NCBI RefSeq assembly: GCF_900112035.1
Contig: NZ_FOKC01000006.1
Span: forward strand, 124,001-188,000
Reading direction: 5' to 3'
Length of the DNA: 64,000 bases
Source of the DNA: Nocardioides alpinus
Lineage (GTDB): Bacteria; Actinomycetota; Actinomycetes; Propionibacteriales; Nocardioidaceae
The position numbers and the translations under genes were made by a program. Position 1 is the stretch's first letter. The number at the start of each line of letters is the position of its first letter. Under the pieces are notes generated by a model. That model ran no database searches. It had not been told where the DNA came from and worked only from the letters and a program-made list of their open reading frames with translations. Shown here in pieces: positions 1 to 11,900 of this stretch.

Positions 1-645
1 CGCCGGCATCTCTGTCAACGTCACGCTGATCTTCGGCCTCGACCAGTACCGCAACGTCATGGAGGCCTACGTCTCCGGCCTCGAGAAGGCCCTCGACAAC
101 GGGCACGACCTGGCCGACATCCACTCGGTCGCGTCCTTCTTCGTCTCGCGTGTCGACTCCGAGATCGACAAGCGGCTCGAGGCCACCACCGAGGGTCCCG
201 GCACCGACCCCGCGCTCCGGGGCAAGGCCGGGGTCGCCAACGCGCGCCTGGCCTTCCAGATGTTCGAGGAGTTCTTCAGCGGTCCCCGCTGGGAGAAGCT
301 CGAGGCCGAGGGCGCCCGCAAGCAGCGCCCCCTGTGGGCCTCGACCGGGGTCAAGAACCCCGACTACGACGACACGATGTACGTCGTCGACCTCGTCGTG
401 GAGGACACCGTCAACACCATGCCGGAGAAGACGCTCGAGGCCGTCGCCGACCACGGCGAGGTGCGGGGCGACCGGATCCGGCCCTTCTACGACGACGCCG
501 CCGCCCACATGCAGGCGCTGGCCGACGCCGGGATCGACTACGAAGACGTGATCGACGTGCTGATCAAGGAGGGCGTCGACAAGTTCGTCGTCGCCTGGGA
601 CGAGCTGCAGACCACGCTGGCGGCGTCGCTCGAGGCCGCACGGGC

Positions 646-649
<4 letters not shown>
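1..649 (+). CDS. tal: Transaldolase, 5'-truncated by the window edge
   Basis: Transaldolase of the non-oxidative pentose phosphate pathway; moves a dihydroxyacetone unit between sugar phosphates in the cytosol. The reading frame is open from base 2 to a TGA at 647-649, giving the last ~215 residues of a family that is about 370 aa in actinobacteria, so the N-terminal half with the Schiff-base lysine is outside the window. Visible family motifs are [13 protein letters not shown] at the very start and [14 protein letters not shown] around residue 115-130 of the visible part. The stop overlaps the pgi ATG (ATGA), the first link of a coupled operon. Confidence 0.93.
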
Positions 650-2315
<1,666 letters not shown>

Positions 2316-2316
<1 letters not shown>

Positions 2317-3842
2317 TGACCGCGACGAATCCGCTGCGCGACCCGCAGGACCGGCGGCTGCCGCGCATCGCCGGCCCGTGCGGGATGGTGCTCTTCGGCG
2401 TGACGGGCGACCTGTCGCGCAAGAAGATCATGCCGGCGATCTACGACCTCGCCAACCGTGGCCTGCTTCCGCCAGGCTTCAGCCTGGTGGGCTTCGCACG
2501 CCGCGACTGGGAGGACCAGGACTTCGCCCAGATCGTGCACGACGCGGTCAAGGAGCACGCGCGTACGCCGTTCCGCGAGGAGGTGTGGAAGCAGCTGGCC
2601 GAGGGCTTCCGCTTCGTGCCCGGCAACTTCGACGACGACCAGGCCTTCGAGCAGCTCCGCCGCACCGTCGAGGAGCTCGACCAGCTGCGCGGCACCGGCG
2701 GCAACATGGCCTTCTACCTCGCGATCCCGCCGGGGTTCTTCGGCACCGTCGTGGGCCAGCTCAAGGAGCACGGGCTCGCCGACCTCGAGGGCGACGACCA
2801 GTGGCGCCGCGTGGTCGTGGAGAAGCCGTTCGGCCACGACCTCGAGTCCGCGCGCGAGCTCAACGACATCCTGGCCGGCGTCTTCCCGTCGGGCTCGATC
2901 TTCCGGATCGACCACTACCTCGGCAAGGAGACGGTCCAGAACATCCTGGCGATGCGTTTCGCCAACAACATGTTCGAGCCGATCTGGAACTCCAACTACG
3001 TCGACCACGTGCAGATCACCATGGCCGAGGACATCGGCATCGGCGGCCGGGCCGGCTACTACGACGGCATCGGCGCCGCGCGCGACGTCATCCAGAACCA
3101 CCTCCTCCAGCTGATGGCCCTGGTCGCCATGGAGGAGCCGATCGCCTTCGACGCCGAGAGCCTGCGGCACGAGAAGCAGAAGGTGCTGGCCTCCGCGCAG
3201 CTGCCGCCGCGACTCGACCTGACCACCGCGCGCGGGCAGTACGACGCGGGCTGGGCCGGCGGTGAGAAGGTCATCGGCTTCCTCGAGGAGGAGGGCATCA
3301 AGAAGACCTCCACCACCGAGACGTTCGCCGCGATCACCGTGCACGTCGACACCCGCCGCTGGGCAGGGGTGCCGTTCTACCTGCGCACCGGCAAGCGCCT
3401 CGGGCGTCGCGTCACCGAGGTGGCGGTCGTCTTCAAGCGGGCGCCGCACCTGCCGTTCTCGCAGACCGCGACCGAGGATCTCTCGCAGAACGCGCTCGTG
3501 ATCCGCGTACAACCCGACGAGGGCATGACGATGCGCTTCGGCGCCAAGGTCCCGGGCACCGCGATGGAGATCCGCGACGTCAACATGGACTTCGCCTACG
3601 GCGGCTCGTTCACCGAGGCCAGCGCCGAGGCCTACGAACGCCTCATCCTCGACGTCCTGCTCGGCGACCCGCCGCTGTTCCCGCGGCACGAGGAGGTGGA
3701 GCTCTCGTGGAAGATCCTCGACCCCGTGATCGCGCACTGGGCCAAGAAGGGCAAGCCGGACCACTACGACTCCGGCACCTGGGGGCCGCCGTCCGCCGAC
3801 GCGATGATGGCCCGCGACGGACGAGTCTGGAGGAGGCCCTGA
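2316..3842 (+). CDS. zwf: Glucose-6-phosphate 1-dehydrogenase
   Basis: First enzyme of the oxidative pentose phosphate pathway, making 6-phosphogluconolactone and NADPH. 508 aa, full length. The N-terminal Rossmann motif GVTGDLSRKK lies at about residues 28-37 and the active-site signature RIDHYLGKE near residue 200. The ATG at 2316 is the one overlapping the pgi stop; upstream in-frame codons belong to pgi sequence in another frame. OpcA encoded downstream is the known assembly and redox-control partner of this enzyme in actinobacteria and cyanobacteria. Confidence 0.97.
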
Positions 3843-3919
3843 TGACCTCACCCCACGAAGCCGCGCGTTCCTCCCGCTCCGCTCCGTCCACCCACGCCTT
3901 CGAGGGGACCCCGAGATGA
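3842..3919 (+). CDS. 25-codon spacer ORF joining zwf to opcA
   Basis: A short frame beginning MTSPHEAARSSRSAPSTH and ending FEGTPR fills exactly the gap between zwf and opcA. Its ATG overlaps the zwf stop (TGATG) and its TGA overlaps the opcA ATG (ATGA), so ribosomes leaving zwf could translate it and be delivered to opcA. I recognise no family; it is rich in Ser, Ala and Arg. It may act only as a translational bridge, or opcA could be initiated independently. The double overlap is seen directly; that it is translated is inference. Confidence 0.45.
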   Translation: MTSPHEAARSSRSAPSTHAFEGTPR

Positions 3920-4827
3920 TCGAGCTCACCGACACCAACGCGGCCAAGATCGCCGCGGAGTTCGTACGCTCCCGCACCCGGGCCGGCAGCCCGGCCATGG
4001 GCATGGTGATGACGTTGATCATCGTCGCGCCCGAGGAGGACGCGGCGGAGGCGATGCTCGCGGCCAAGCGGGCCTCGCGCGAGCACCCTTCGCGCGTCCT
4101 GGGGGTCATCCTCGGGGACGCCCGCGGCTCGGGCCACGTCAACGCCCAGGTCGGCAGCGGCGACGGCTGGGGCGGCGAGACAGCGCTCATCCGGCTCAAG
4201 GGCGAGGTGGTCAAGCACGCCGAGTCCGTCGTGCTGCCCCTGCTGCTGCCCGACTCCCCCGTCGCCATCTGGTGGCCTACCGCCGCACCCGCCGACATCG
4301 CCGCCGACCCGCTCGGCGCCCTGGCCCAGCGGCGGATCACCGACTCGGCGTCGGTCTCGCGCGGGAAGTCCACCGCGATGCTCCACCAGTGCCGCGCCTA
4401 CGCACCCGGCAACACCGACCTCAGCTGGACCCGGCTCACCCCGTGGCGGGCGCTGCTGGCAGCGTCGCTCGACCAGCACCCGTTGAAGGTCACGAGCGCC
4501 AAGGTCACCGGCGAACGGATCAGCCCTAGCGCCGACCTGCTGGTGGCCTGGCTCTGCGACCGGCTCAAGGTCGAGGTCTCCCGCGGCACCTCCGACGGCC
4601 CGGGCATCACCGAGGTGAGCATGGAGACCAAGCAGGGTCCGATCCGCATCGCACGTGCCGACGGGGCGCTCGCCACCTTCACCTCCCCCCACCGGCCCGA
4701 CCGACCGGTGGCGCTCAAGCGCCGCGAGGTCCCGGCCCTGCTCTCCGAGGAGCTGCGCCGCCTCGACGAGGACGATGTGTACGCCGCCACCGCGGCGCGG
4801 CTCGTCAAGCTGGCGGGTGGCAAGTGA
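3916..4827 (+). CDS. opcA: Glucose-6-phosphate dehydrogenase assembly protein OpcA
   Basis: OpcA-family partner that promotes Zwf oligomerisation and activity. 303 aa beginning MIELTDTNAAKIAAEFVR, typical of actinobacterial OpcA, and directly downstream of zwf as is usual. Start chosen at the ATG overlapping the TGA of the small spacer ORF. No catalytic motif is expected. The stop overlaps the pgl GTG start (GTGA). Confidence 0.93.
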   Translation: MIELTDTNAAKIAAEFVRSRTRAGSPAMGMVMTLIIVAPEEDAAEAMLAAKRASREHPSRVLGVILGDARGSGHVNAQVGSGDGWGGETALIRLKGEVVKHAESVVLPLLLPDSPVAIWWPTAAPADIAADPLGALAQRRITDSASVSRGKSTAMLHQCRAYAPGNTDLSWTRLTPWRALLAASLDQHPLKVTSAKVTGERISPSADLLVAWLCDRLKVEVSRGTSDGPGITEVSMETKQGPIRIARADGALATFTSPHRPDRPVALKRREVPALLSEELRRLDEDDVYAATAARLVKLAGGK

Positions 4828-5567
4828 GCGCGGCACCGGAGGTGCGCTCCTCGGCCTCACGGTCCGCGCTCGCGACCGCTGTCGCCGTCGCGCTGCTGGA
4901 CCGGCTCGCGGACGCGCAGTCCCGCGGCGAGGTGCCGCAGGTCGGCCTCACCGGCGGGACCATCGCCGACGAGCTGCACCGCGAGCTCGCCCGCCTCTCC
5001 CCCGAGTCGCCCGTCGACTGGTCACGGGTCGTGCTCTGGTGGGGCGACGAACGTTGGGCGCCGGCCGGCGACGCCTACCGCAACGAGGTGCAGGCACACG
5101 AGGCCTTCATCTCGGAGGTCGGGGTCGACCCGGCCAACGTCCACGTGGTGCCTGCGAGCGACGCGGGGCTGTCCCTCGCCGAGGCCGCGCTTGCCTACTC
5201 CGAGACGATGCGCGAGCACGGGGCCGGGTCCTTCGAGGTGCTGATGCTCGGCATCGGCCCGGACGGCCATGTCGCCTCGCTCTTCCCCGGACACCCGGCC
5301 GCCCAGGTCCGCGACGCGATCGCCGTACCCGTCGAGGACTCGCCCAAGCCTCCGCCCGAACGCGTCTCCCTCACCTTCGAGGCGATGGAGCACAGCCGCG
5401 CGGTCTGGTTCGTCGCCGCCGGCGCCGACAAGGCCGAGGCCGTGGCTCGCGCCCTGTCCGGCCCCGCCGAGATCGGCTCCCCGGAGGCAGTCGAGTGCCC
5501 CGCCCGCGTGCCCCGCGGGACGGTCGAGACGATCTTCTGGCTCGACCCCGACACCACCCCGAGCTGA
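4824..5567 (+). CDS. pgl: 6-phosphogluconolactonase
   Basis: Hydrolyses 6-phosphogluconolactone made by Zwf. 247 aa (DevB/Pgl, SugarP_isomerase fold). Visible motifs: GGTIADELHRELA near residue 35 and WWGDERWAP near residue 73, and GIGPDGHVASLFPG around residue 140. Starts at GTG 4824, overlapping the opcA stop. Last gene of the coupled operon. Its TGA stop (5565-5567) lies inside the first unit of the 32-bp repeat array. Confidence 0.95.
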   Translation: MSAAPEVRSSASRSALATAVAVALLDRLADAQSRGEVPQVGLTGGTIADELHRELARLSPESPVDWSRVVLWWGDERWAPAGDAYRNEVQAHEAFISEVGVDPANVHVVPASDAGLSLAEAALAYSETMREHGAGSFEVLMLGIGPDGHVASLFPGHPAAQVRDAIAVPVEDSPKPPPERVSLTFEAMEHSRAVWFVAAGADKAEAVARALSGPAEIGSPEAVECPARVPRGTVETIFWLDPDTTPS

Positions 5568-5709
5568 CGCTTGCGTGCACGCAGCAACTGCCGACCTGAC
5601 GCTTGCGCGCACGCAGCAGGTGCCGACCTGACGCTTGCTCGCACGCAGCAGGTGCCGACCTGACGCTTGTGCGCACGCAGCACGTGCCGACCTGACGCTT
5701 GCTCGCACG
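5564..5709 (+). repeat. Tandem array, 32-bp period, left of the winged-helix gene
   Basis: Four full 32-bp units start at 5564, 5596, 5628 and 5660, with an 18-bp partial unit at 5692. Every unit opens with CTGACGCTTG and continues with a G/C-rich half containing CGCACGCAGCA and GTGCCGAC; units differ at only a few positions. The reverse complement opens CAAGCGTCAG, the same core as the array at 6738-6916. There are no unique spacers, so this is not CRISPR. Confidence 0.9.
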
Positions 5710-5768
5710 ATATCCACAGGTAAGAAGCGCCCGGTTCGATCTCGCGGCCTTGCGGGAACCGTCTGGGG

Positions 5769-6734
5769 ATGGACCTCACCCCGTGGCTGCATCTCCCGTT
5801 CCTCGACGACACCTTCCCGCTGCCGACTGGCACACCCTTCACCGCGCGGACTGCCGCGGAGAACGGTGTCGGGCCGCGTGACCTGGCCGCTCTGGTCGGA
5901 GCCGGCCTGCTGCGCCACCCGATCCGGAACTGCTACGTGCCCGCGCAGCTGCCTGACGACATCGCCACCCGGTGCGAGTGCCTACGCCTCGTGGTCCCGC
6001 CCGATGCGATCGTGGTCGATCGTCACGCGGGATGGCTGTGGGGAGCGAGCATGCTCCTGCTTCCCAACGAGCACCTCAACGTCATGCCGGTGACGATGGA
6101 CCTCCCGCTGGGTCGCGGCCGGCTCCGCAACAAGCTGGTCGACGGTGGCCAGCGCGAGCTGCTTCCCCGCGACGTCACGGAGCTGCACGGGTTGAGGCTG
6201 ACGACGCCCCTCAGAACCGCGCTCGACCTCGGTCGACAGCGGTGGCCGGAGCCGGCGATCACAGCACTCGACGCCCTGCACGGCTTGGACGCGTTCTCGC
6301 TCGGTGAGCTGCTCATTGAGATCGACCGCTTCAAGGGCATGCGGTGGGTGACCACGCTCCGACTCGTCGCTCCTCACACAGACGGACGTTCGCAGTCGGG
6401 CGGGGAGAGCGTGATTCGTTGGCGTTGGATCCAGCTGCCGGTCCCGCCGCCCGAGCCGCAGGTCGAGGTTCGGTCCGGACCTCGACTGGCCTTGATCGAC
6501 GTCGGAGCCGCCGGAATCCGCGCAGGGGTGGAGTTCGACGGCGAGGAGTGGCACGACAACGACGTTGCCCGCGAGCACGACGCGGCACGACGATCGTGGC
6601 TGGACCGCGACGAGGACTGGGTCATCGAGCCGCTGGTCTCGGTCGATGTCTATGGTCACCATCAACGGGTCGAGGAAGCCATCTTCGCCGTCGTCGCCGA
6701 GGCCGTGCGACGTACGCGACGCCGCCCTGCGTGA
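5769..6734 (+). CDS. AbiEi-type winged-helix protein with C-terminal nuclease-like domain
   Basis: 321 aa. Residues ~20-65 (core FTARTAAENGVGPRDL, then GLLRHPIRNCYVPA) look like the winged-helix domain shared with type IV AbiEi antitoxins. Residues ~250-320 (GVEFDGEEWHDND, a spaced D..R pair, then a hydrophobic strand) resemble the Vsr/DUF559 PD-(D/E)XK-like fold. Such solitary proteins are multicopy in actinobacteria; function is unknown and no toxin partner is adjacent. The gene stands alone between two inverted 32-bp arrays. Start at ATG 5769 is preceded by a weak CTGGGG; no TAnnnT box sits 6-8 nt upstream. Confidence 0.7.
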   Translation: MDLTPWLHLPFLDDTFPLPTGTPFTARTAAENGVGPRDLAALVGAGLLRHPIRNCYVPAQLPDDIATRCECLRLVVPPDAIVVDRHAGWLWGASMLLLPNEHLNVMPVTMDLPLGRGRLRNKLVDGGQRELLPRDVTELHGLRLTTPLRTALDLGRQRWPEPAITALDALHGLDAFSLGELLIEIDRFKGMRWVTTLRLVAPHTDGRSQSGGESVIRWRWIQLPVPPPEPQVEVRSGPRLALIDVGAAGIRAGVEFDGEEWHDNDVAREHDAARRSWLDRDEDWVIEPLVSVDVYGHHQRVEEAIFAVVAEAVRRTRRRPA

Positions 6735-6737
6735 CCA

Positions 6738-6916
6738 CAAGCGTCAGCTCGGCGCGCCCGCCGCGCACTCAAGCGTCAGCTCGACGCGCCCGCCGCGCAC
6801 ACAAGCGCCAGCTCGGCGCGCCCGCCGCGCACACAAGCGTCAGCTCGGCGCGCCCGCCGCGCACACAGGCGCCAGCTCGGCGCCTTGTGCGTGCACACAA
6901 GCGACAGGTCAGCGGG
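6738..6916 (+). repeat. Tandem array, 32-bp period, inverted relative to 5564-5709
   Basis: Units start at 6738, 6770, 6802, 6834, 6866 and 6898 (last one partial), in exact 32-bp register. The core is CAAGCGTCAGCTCGGC followed by a variable G/C-rich half, mostly GCGCCCGCCGCGCACA. The unit at 6866 is diverged and carries CTTGTGCGTGCACACAAG across its end, a near-perfect palindrome. The array fills the whole gap between convergent genes: it begins 3 nt after the stop of 5769-6734 and ends next to the rbpA stop codon. Confidence 0.9.
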
Positions 6917-7276
6917 TCAGAAGATGATCTCGCCGGCCTTGCGGCGGCTGCGCAGCTGGGCGACGGCCTCGTCGAGGATGTCGGCGGCCTCGGTCTCGCT
7001 ACGTCGTTCCTTCACGTAGGCGAGGTGCGTCTTGTAGGGCTCGATCTTCGGCGCCGGGGGCGGGTTCTCGCTGTCGAGGCTCGCCGGCAGGCCACACTTG
7101 GGGCAGTCCCACGAATCGGGCGCGGCGGCCTCGATCGCGAAGGTGACCACCGAGCGGTGGTCGTGACTGCAGAAGTACGTCACTGTCTGCCGAGGCGCAG
7201 CCTCGCCGCGCTCGGCCTCGCCCATGGGGCCAGCCCCGACCCGACTTCCTCGGATCGCGTTTCCACCACCAGCCAC
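6917..7276 (-). CDS. rbpA: RNA polymerase-binding protein RbpA
   Basis: Actinobacterial factor that binds RNA polymerase and the principal sigma factor, aiding open-complex formation. 119 aa beginning MAGGGNAIRGSRVGAGP, close to Streptomyces RbpA; the core contains a CSHDH...CPKC zinc-type cysteine set and the C-terminal sigma-interaction segment THLAYVKERRSE. I chose GTG 7276 because AAGGAG (7285-7290) sits 8 nt upstream; the in-frame GTG at 7282 would be only 2 nt from that site. Convergent with the nuclease-like gene across the repeat array. Confidence 0.93.
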   Translation of the reverse strand: MAGGGNAIRGSRVGAGPMGEAERGEAAPRQTVTYFCSHDHRSVVTFAIEAAAPDSWDCPKCGLPASLDSENPPPAPKIEPYKTHLAYVKERRSETEAADILDEAVAQLRSRRKAGEIIF

Positions 7277-7309
7277 GAGCACTACTCCTTGTTCGGGGGA
7301 CTCAGGTTG

Positions 7310-7543
7310 TTACTGGTAGGCCTTCAGAAGGCCCAGTGCCACGATGCAGGCAAACCAGATGACGCCGACACCGACCGTGAACCGGTCGAGGTTGCGCTCA
7401 GCCACCGACGATCCCCCCAAACTGCTGGACACACCTCCGCCGAACATGTCGGAGAGGCCACCGCCGCGTCCCTTGTGGAGCAGCACCAGCAGGATCATGA
7501 TCGCGCTCGCAATGACGAGCAGGATGGTGAAGAGCAGAATCAC
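7310..7543 (-). CDS. secG: Preprotein translocase subunit SecG
   Basis: Small membrane subunit of the SecYEG channel. 77 aa, two hydrophobic segments (residues 2-21 and about 56-74) separated by a Gly/Ser-rich cytosolic loop (GGGLSDMFGGG), as expected. GTG start; TAGGCT at 7551-7556 lies 7 nt upstream, so the message is probably leaderless. Follows tpiA, a conserved actinobacterial order. Confidence 0.93.
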   Translation of the reverse strand: MILLFTILLVIASAIMILLVLLHKGRGGGLSDMFGGGVSSSLGGSSVAERNLDRFTVGVGVIWFACIVALGLLKAYQ

Positions 7544-7550
7544 GAGCGGA

Positions 7551-7556
7551 AGCCTA
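7551..7556 (-). promoter_or_regulatory. -10 box of secG (leaderless)
   Basis: TAGGCT on the minus strand, 7-nt spacer to the GTG at 7543. Confidence 0.5.
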
Positions 7557-7586
7557 CGTCACGACGGTGACGAACCGGTCGGCGGC

Positions 7587-8390
7587 TCACAGCACCGGCA
7601 TGTCGTAGAACCGGCAGATGCCGCCGAACTCGTCGACCTGCAGGCTCGCGCCCCCGACGAGGCAGCCGTCGACGTCCGCCTTGTCCATGATCCCGCCGAC
7701 GTTGGCGGCCTTCACGGACCCGCCGTAGAGGATCCGCAGGCCCTCGGCCGCCCCGTCACCGTGCACCTCGCGGATGCGCTCGCGGATGGCCGCGCACACC
7801 TCCTGGGCGTCGTCCGGGGTCGCGACCTCGCCGGTGCCGATGGCCCACACGGGCTCGTACGCGACCACGAGGCCGGCGACCTGCTCGGCCGTGAACCCGT
7901 CGAGCGACCCGTCGACCTGCGACAGCGTGAAGGGCACGTGCTCGCCCGCCTGGCGTACGTCGAGCCCCTCGCCGACGCAGACGATGGGGGTCATGCCGGC
8001 GCGCAGCGACACGTGCGCCTTGGCGTTGACCAGCTCGTCGCTCTCGTTGTGGAACATCCGGCGCTCGGAGTGCCCGACCACGACGTAGGAACAGCCGAGC
8101 TTGGCCAGCATCGCCGCCGAGATCTCGCCGGTGTAGGCACCGCTGTCGTGCACGGACACGTCCTGCGCGCCGTAGCCGATCGAGAGCCGGTCACCGTCGA
8201 CCAGCGTCTGCACCGAACGGAGGTCGGTGAACGGCGGCACCACGACCACCTCGGCCTTGGCGTAGTCGTGGCGCTTGTCCGACAGCGTCCACGCGAGCTT
8301 CTGGACCAGCACCACCGCTTCCTGGTGGTTCAGGTTCATCTTCCAGTTGCCCGCCATCAGCGGGGTGCGGTCGTTCTTCGTGCGAGCCAT
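7587..8390 (-). CDS. tpiA: Triosephosphate isomerase
   Basis: Interconverts dihydroxyacetone phosphate and glyceraldehyde-3-phosphate. 267 aa TIM barrel. N-terminal GNWKMNLN, the catalytic-histidine segment VVGHSERR and the signature [10 protein letters not shown] are all present, as is the phosphate-gripping ILYGGSVK loop. Starts 3 nt after the pgk stop, so expressed with gap-pgk. Confidence 0.97.
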   Translation of the reverse strand: MARTKNDRTPLMAGNWKMNLNHQEAVVLVQKLAWTLSDKRHDYAKAEVVVVPPFTDLRSVQTLVDGDRLSIGYGAQDVSVHDSGAYTGEISAAMLAKLGCSYVVVGHSERRMFHNESDELVNAKAHVSLRAGMTPIVCVGEGLDVRQAGEHVPFTLSQVDGSLDGFTAEQVAGLVVAYEPVWAIGTGEVATPDDAQEVCAAIRERIREVHGDGAAEGLRILYGGSVKAANVGGIMDKADVDGCLVGGASLQVDEFGGICRFYDMPVL

Positions 8391-8393
8391 GGC

Positions 8394-9608
8394 TCAGTCC
8401 CTCTCGAGTACGGCGATGCCCGGGAGCTCCTTGCCCTCCAGGAACTCCAGCGAGGCGCCACCGCCCGTGGAGATGTGACCGAACGCGCCCTCGTCGAAGC
8501 CGAGCTGGCGCACGGCCGCGGCCGAGTCGCCGCCGCCGACGACGGAGAGCCCGTCGACCTCGGTCAGTGCCTGCGCGACGGCACGGGTGCCGTCGGCGAA
8601 CGCGTCGACCTCGAAGACGCCCATCGGTCCGTTCCAGAACACGGTCCTGGCATCGGCCAGCGCCGCCGCGAACGCGGTGGCGGAGTCCGGGCCGATGTCG
8701 AGACCCAGCGCGTCGGCAGGGATCTCCGAGGCAGGTACGACGCTGGGCTGGGGCTCGCGGTCGCCCGACGGGAACGCCGTGTCGACCACGACGTCCGTCG
8801 GGAGCACGATCTCGACACCGCGGTCCGCCGCCTCGCTGAGGTAGCGGGTGCAGGTGTCGAGCTGGTCGGCCTCGAGCAGGCTCTTGCCCACCTCGTGGCC
8901 CTGGGCCTTGAGGAACGTGAAGACCATGCCGCCGCCGATGAGGATCTTGTCGGCCTTGTCGATCAGGTTGTCGATGACGCCGAGCTTGTCCGACACCTTC
9001 GAACCGCCGAGCACGACCACGTAGGGGCGCTCGGGGCTCTCGGTGAGACGACGCAGCACGTCGACCTCGGCCGCGACCAGGCCGCCCATCGCGGACGGCA
9101 GCCGCAGCGCGACGTCGTAGACGCTGGCCTGCTTGCGGTGGACGACGCCGAAGCCGTCGGAGACGAAGGCGTCGGCCAGCTGCGCCAGCTGGTCGGCGAA
9201 TCCGCCACGGACGGCGTCGTCCTTGCTGGTCTCTCCGTCGTTGAAGCGGACGTTCTCCAGCACGGCGATCTCGCCGTCCTGGAGGGCGGCTACCGTCTCC
9301 GAGGCGCTGGCGCCGACGGTGTCGGTCGCGAACGCCACGGGCCGACCGAGCAGCTCGGACAGACGGGCGGCCACCGGTCCCAGGGAGAACTTCGGGTCCG
9401 GTGAGCCGTCCGGGCGGCCCAGGTGGGCGGTGACGACCACCCGGGCACCCGCGTCGGAGAGCTGCTGGATGGTCGGCACGCTCGCGCGGATCCGGCCGTC
9501 GTCGGTGATCGTGGTGCCGTCGAGGGGCACGTTGAGGTCCGAGCGGACCAGGACGCGCTTGCCCGTCAGGTCACCCAGCGACTCGATGCCTGCAGTGTGG
9601 GATGCCAT
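8394..9608 (-). CDS. pgk: Phosphoglycerate kinase
   Basis: ATP-generating step of glycolysis. 404 aa. Start taken at ATG 9608 ([13 protein letters not shown]); the open frame runs further upstream but that part is the antisense of gap in a different frame. Signature [12 protein letters not shown] near residue 20 and the nucleotide-binding GGGDSAAAV near the C-terminus are present. Starts 5 nt after the gap stop. Confidence 0.97.
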   Translation of the reverse strand: MASHTAGIESLGDLTGKRVLVRSDLNVPLDGTTITDDGRIRASVPTIQQLSDAGARVVVTAHLGRPDGSPDPKFSLGPVAARLSELLGRPVAFATDTVGASASETVAALQDGEIAVLENVRFNDGETSKDDAVRGGFADQLAQLADAFVSDGFGVVHRKQASVYDVALRLPSAMGGLVAAEVDVLRRLTESPERPYVVVLGGSKVSDKLGVIDNLIDKADKILIGGGMVFTFLKAQGHEVGKSLLEADQLDTCTRYLSEAADRGVEIVLPTDVVVDTAFPSGDREPQPSVVPASEIPADALGLDIGPDSATAFAAALADARTVFWNGPMGVFEVDAFADGTRAVAQALTEVDGLSVVGGGDSAAAVRQLGFDEGAFGHISTGGGASLEFLEGKELPGIAVLERD

Positions 9609-9613
9609 CGACG

Positions 9614-10687
<1,074 letters not shown>

Positions 10688-10744
10688 CTATCGGGTGCGG
10701 ACAGGGCCGAAGGGCCTGGTCGTTCGCGGTACGGACAGGTAACT

Positions 10745-10758
10745 TTGGATCGATCCAA
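10745..10758. promoter_or_regulatory. Perfect 14-bp palindrome upstream of gap
   Basis: TTGGATCGATCCAA is a perfect inverted repeat 136 bp upstream of the gap start codon. Its form (TGGA..TCCA around a central CG) resembles operators of LacI-family regulators; that assignment is inference. No regulator gene is adjacent. Confidence 0.45.
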
Positions 10759-10780
10759 GAGGCGTGGCGACCTGACGGGC

Positions 10781-10901
10781 CGGCCGCCGCTGTTCACTAT
10801 GGTTTCGACACGCCTGACGCGACTTCGCAGGCTCAGTCGCGGGCTCGCTCAACCTGGTGAACCCACGCGCCGGCCTCGTCCCTCGGCCGCCGCTGTTCAC
10901 T
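10781..10901. repeat. REP-like element flanked by an 18-bp duplication of the whiA 3' end
   Basis: An 18-bp sequence, CGGCCGCCGCTGTTCACT, occurs at 10781-10798 and 10884-10901; the second copy contains the last codons and stop of whiA. Between them, 10801-10854 begins GGTTTCGACACG and ends CGCTCAACC, with an internal stem GCGACT/AGTCGC. That GGTTTCG...CTCAACC layout matches a short intergenic repeat type common in related actinobacterial chromosomes (from memory, not searched). Confidence 0.65.
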
Positions 10902-11883
10902 CATCCTCGGCGAGCATCTCCGGGGTCAGTGATGCCTCGGTGTCGGGGATGCCGAGGTCCTCGGCGCGCTTGTCGGCCATCGCGAGCAGCCGGCGGATCC
11001 GACCGGCGATCGCGTCCTTGGTGAGGACCGGGTCGTGCAGCTGGCCGAGCTCCTCGAGCGAGGCCTGCTTGTGCTCGAGCCGGAGGTGTCCGGCCTGGCG
11101 CAGGTGGTCGGGGATCTCCTCGCCGAGGATCTCCAGGGCGCGGTCGACCCGGGCCCCCGCAGCCACGGCCGCGCGGGCCGAGCGTCGCAGGTTGGCATCG
11201 TCGAAGTTGGCCAGCCGGTTGGCGGTGGCCCGCACCTCGCGGCGCATCCGACGCTCCTCCCAGGCCATCAGCGACTCGTGGGCGCCGAGACGGGTGAGCA
11301 GCGCACCGATGGCGTCGCCGTCGCGGATCACGACCCGGTCGACCCCGCGCACCTCGCGCGCCTTGGCGGAGATGCCGAGCCGGCGGGCCACGCCCACGAT
11401 CGCGAGGGCGGCCTCGGGACCGGGGCAGGTGATCTCCAGCGAGGAGGAGCGACCGGGCTCGGTCAGCGAGCCGTGAGCCAGGAAGGCACCGCGCCACGCG
11501 GCCACGGCGTCACAGCCGCCTCCGCTGACGACGGCGGGCGGCAGGCCGCGTACGGGGCGCCCGCGCTGGTCGAGCAGGCCGGTCTGGCGCGCCAGCGCCT
11601 CACCGTCCTTGGTCACGCGCACGATGTAGCGGCTGCCCTTGCGGATGCCGTTGCCCTGCACCATCACCACGTCGGAGGGATGCCCGTAGACCTCGGAGAT
11701 GTCCTTGCGCAGCCGTCGCGCGGCCGCACCCGTGTCGAGCTCGGCCTCGACCACGATCTTGCCGCTCACGATGTGGAGCCCGCCTGCGAAGCGGAGCATC
11801 GAGGCCACCTCGGCCTTGCGGCAGCAGGTCTTGGTGATCTGGGTGGAGGCGAGCTCGGCCTTCACCTGTGCCGTCATTGCCAT
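10897..11883 (-). CDS. whiA: Sporulation/cell-division regulator WhiA
   Basis: DNA-binding regulator fusing a degenerate LAGLIDADG homing-endonuclease fold (N-terminal two thirds) to a C-terminal helix-turn-helix; controls developmental septation in Streptomyces and is kept in non-sporulating actinobacteria. 328 aa starting [12 protein letters not shown], matching family starts; the open frame extends 14 codons further but without support. [14 protein letters not shown] segment [16 protein letters not shown] is typical. Part of the uvrC-rapZ-yvcK-whiA cluster; its stop lies in the 18-bp direct repeat. Confidence 0.95.
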   Translation of the reverse strand: MAMTAQVKAELASTQITKTCCRKAEVASMLRFAGGLHIVSGKIVVEAELDTGAAARRLRKDISEVYGHPSDVVMVQGNGIRKGSRYIVRVTKDGEALARQTGLLDQRGRPVRGLPPAVVSGGGCDAVAAWRGAFLAHGSLTEPGRSSSLEITCPGPEAALAIVGVARRLGISAKAREVRGVDRVVIRDGDAIGALLTRLGAHESLMAWEERRMRREVRATANRLANFDDANLRRSARAAVAAGARVDRALEILGEEIPDHLRQAGHLRLEHKQASLEELGQLHDPVLTKDAIAGRIRRLLAMADKRAEDLGIPDTEASLTPEMLAEDE

Positions 11884-11900
11884 GGGCGGAATCCTGCCAT

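Noticed and set aside
5564..6916. CRISPR array
   Set aside because: The 32-bp units are contiguous with no unique spacers, and no cas gene is nearby.
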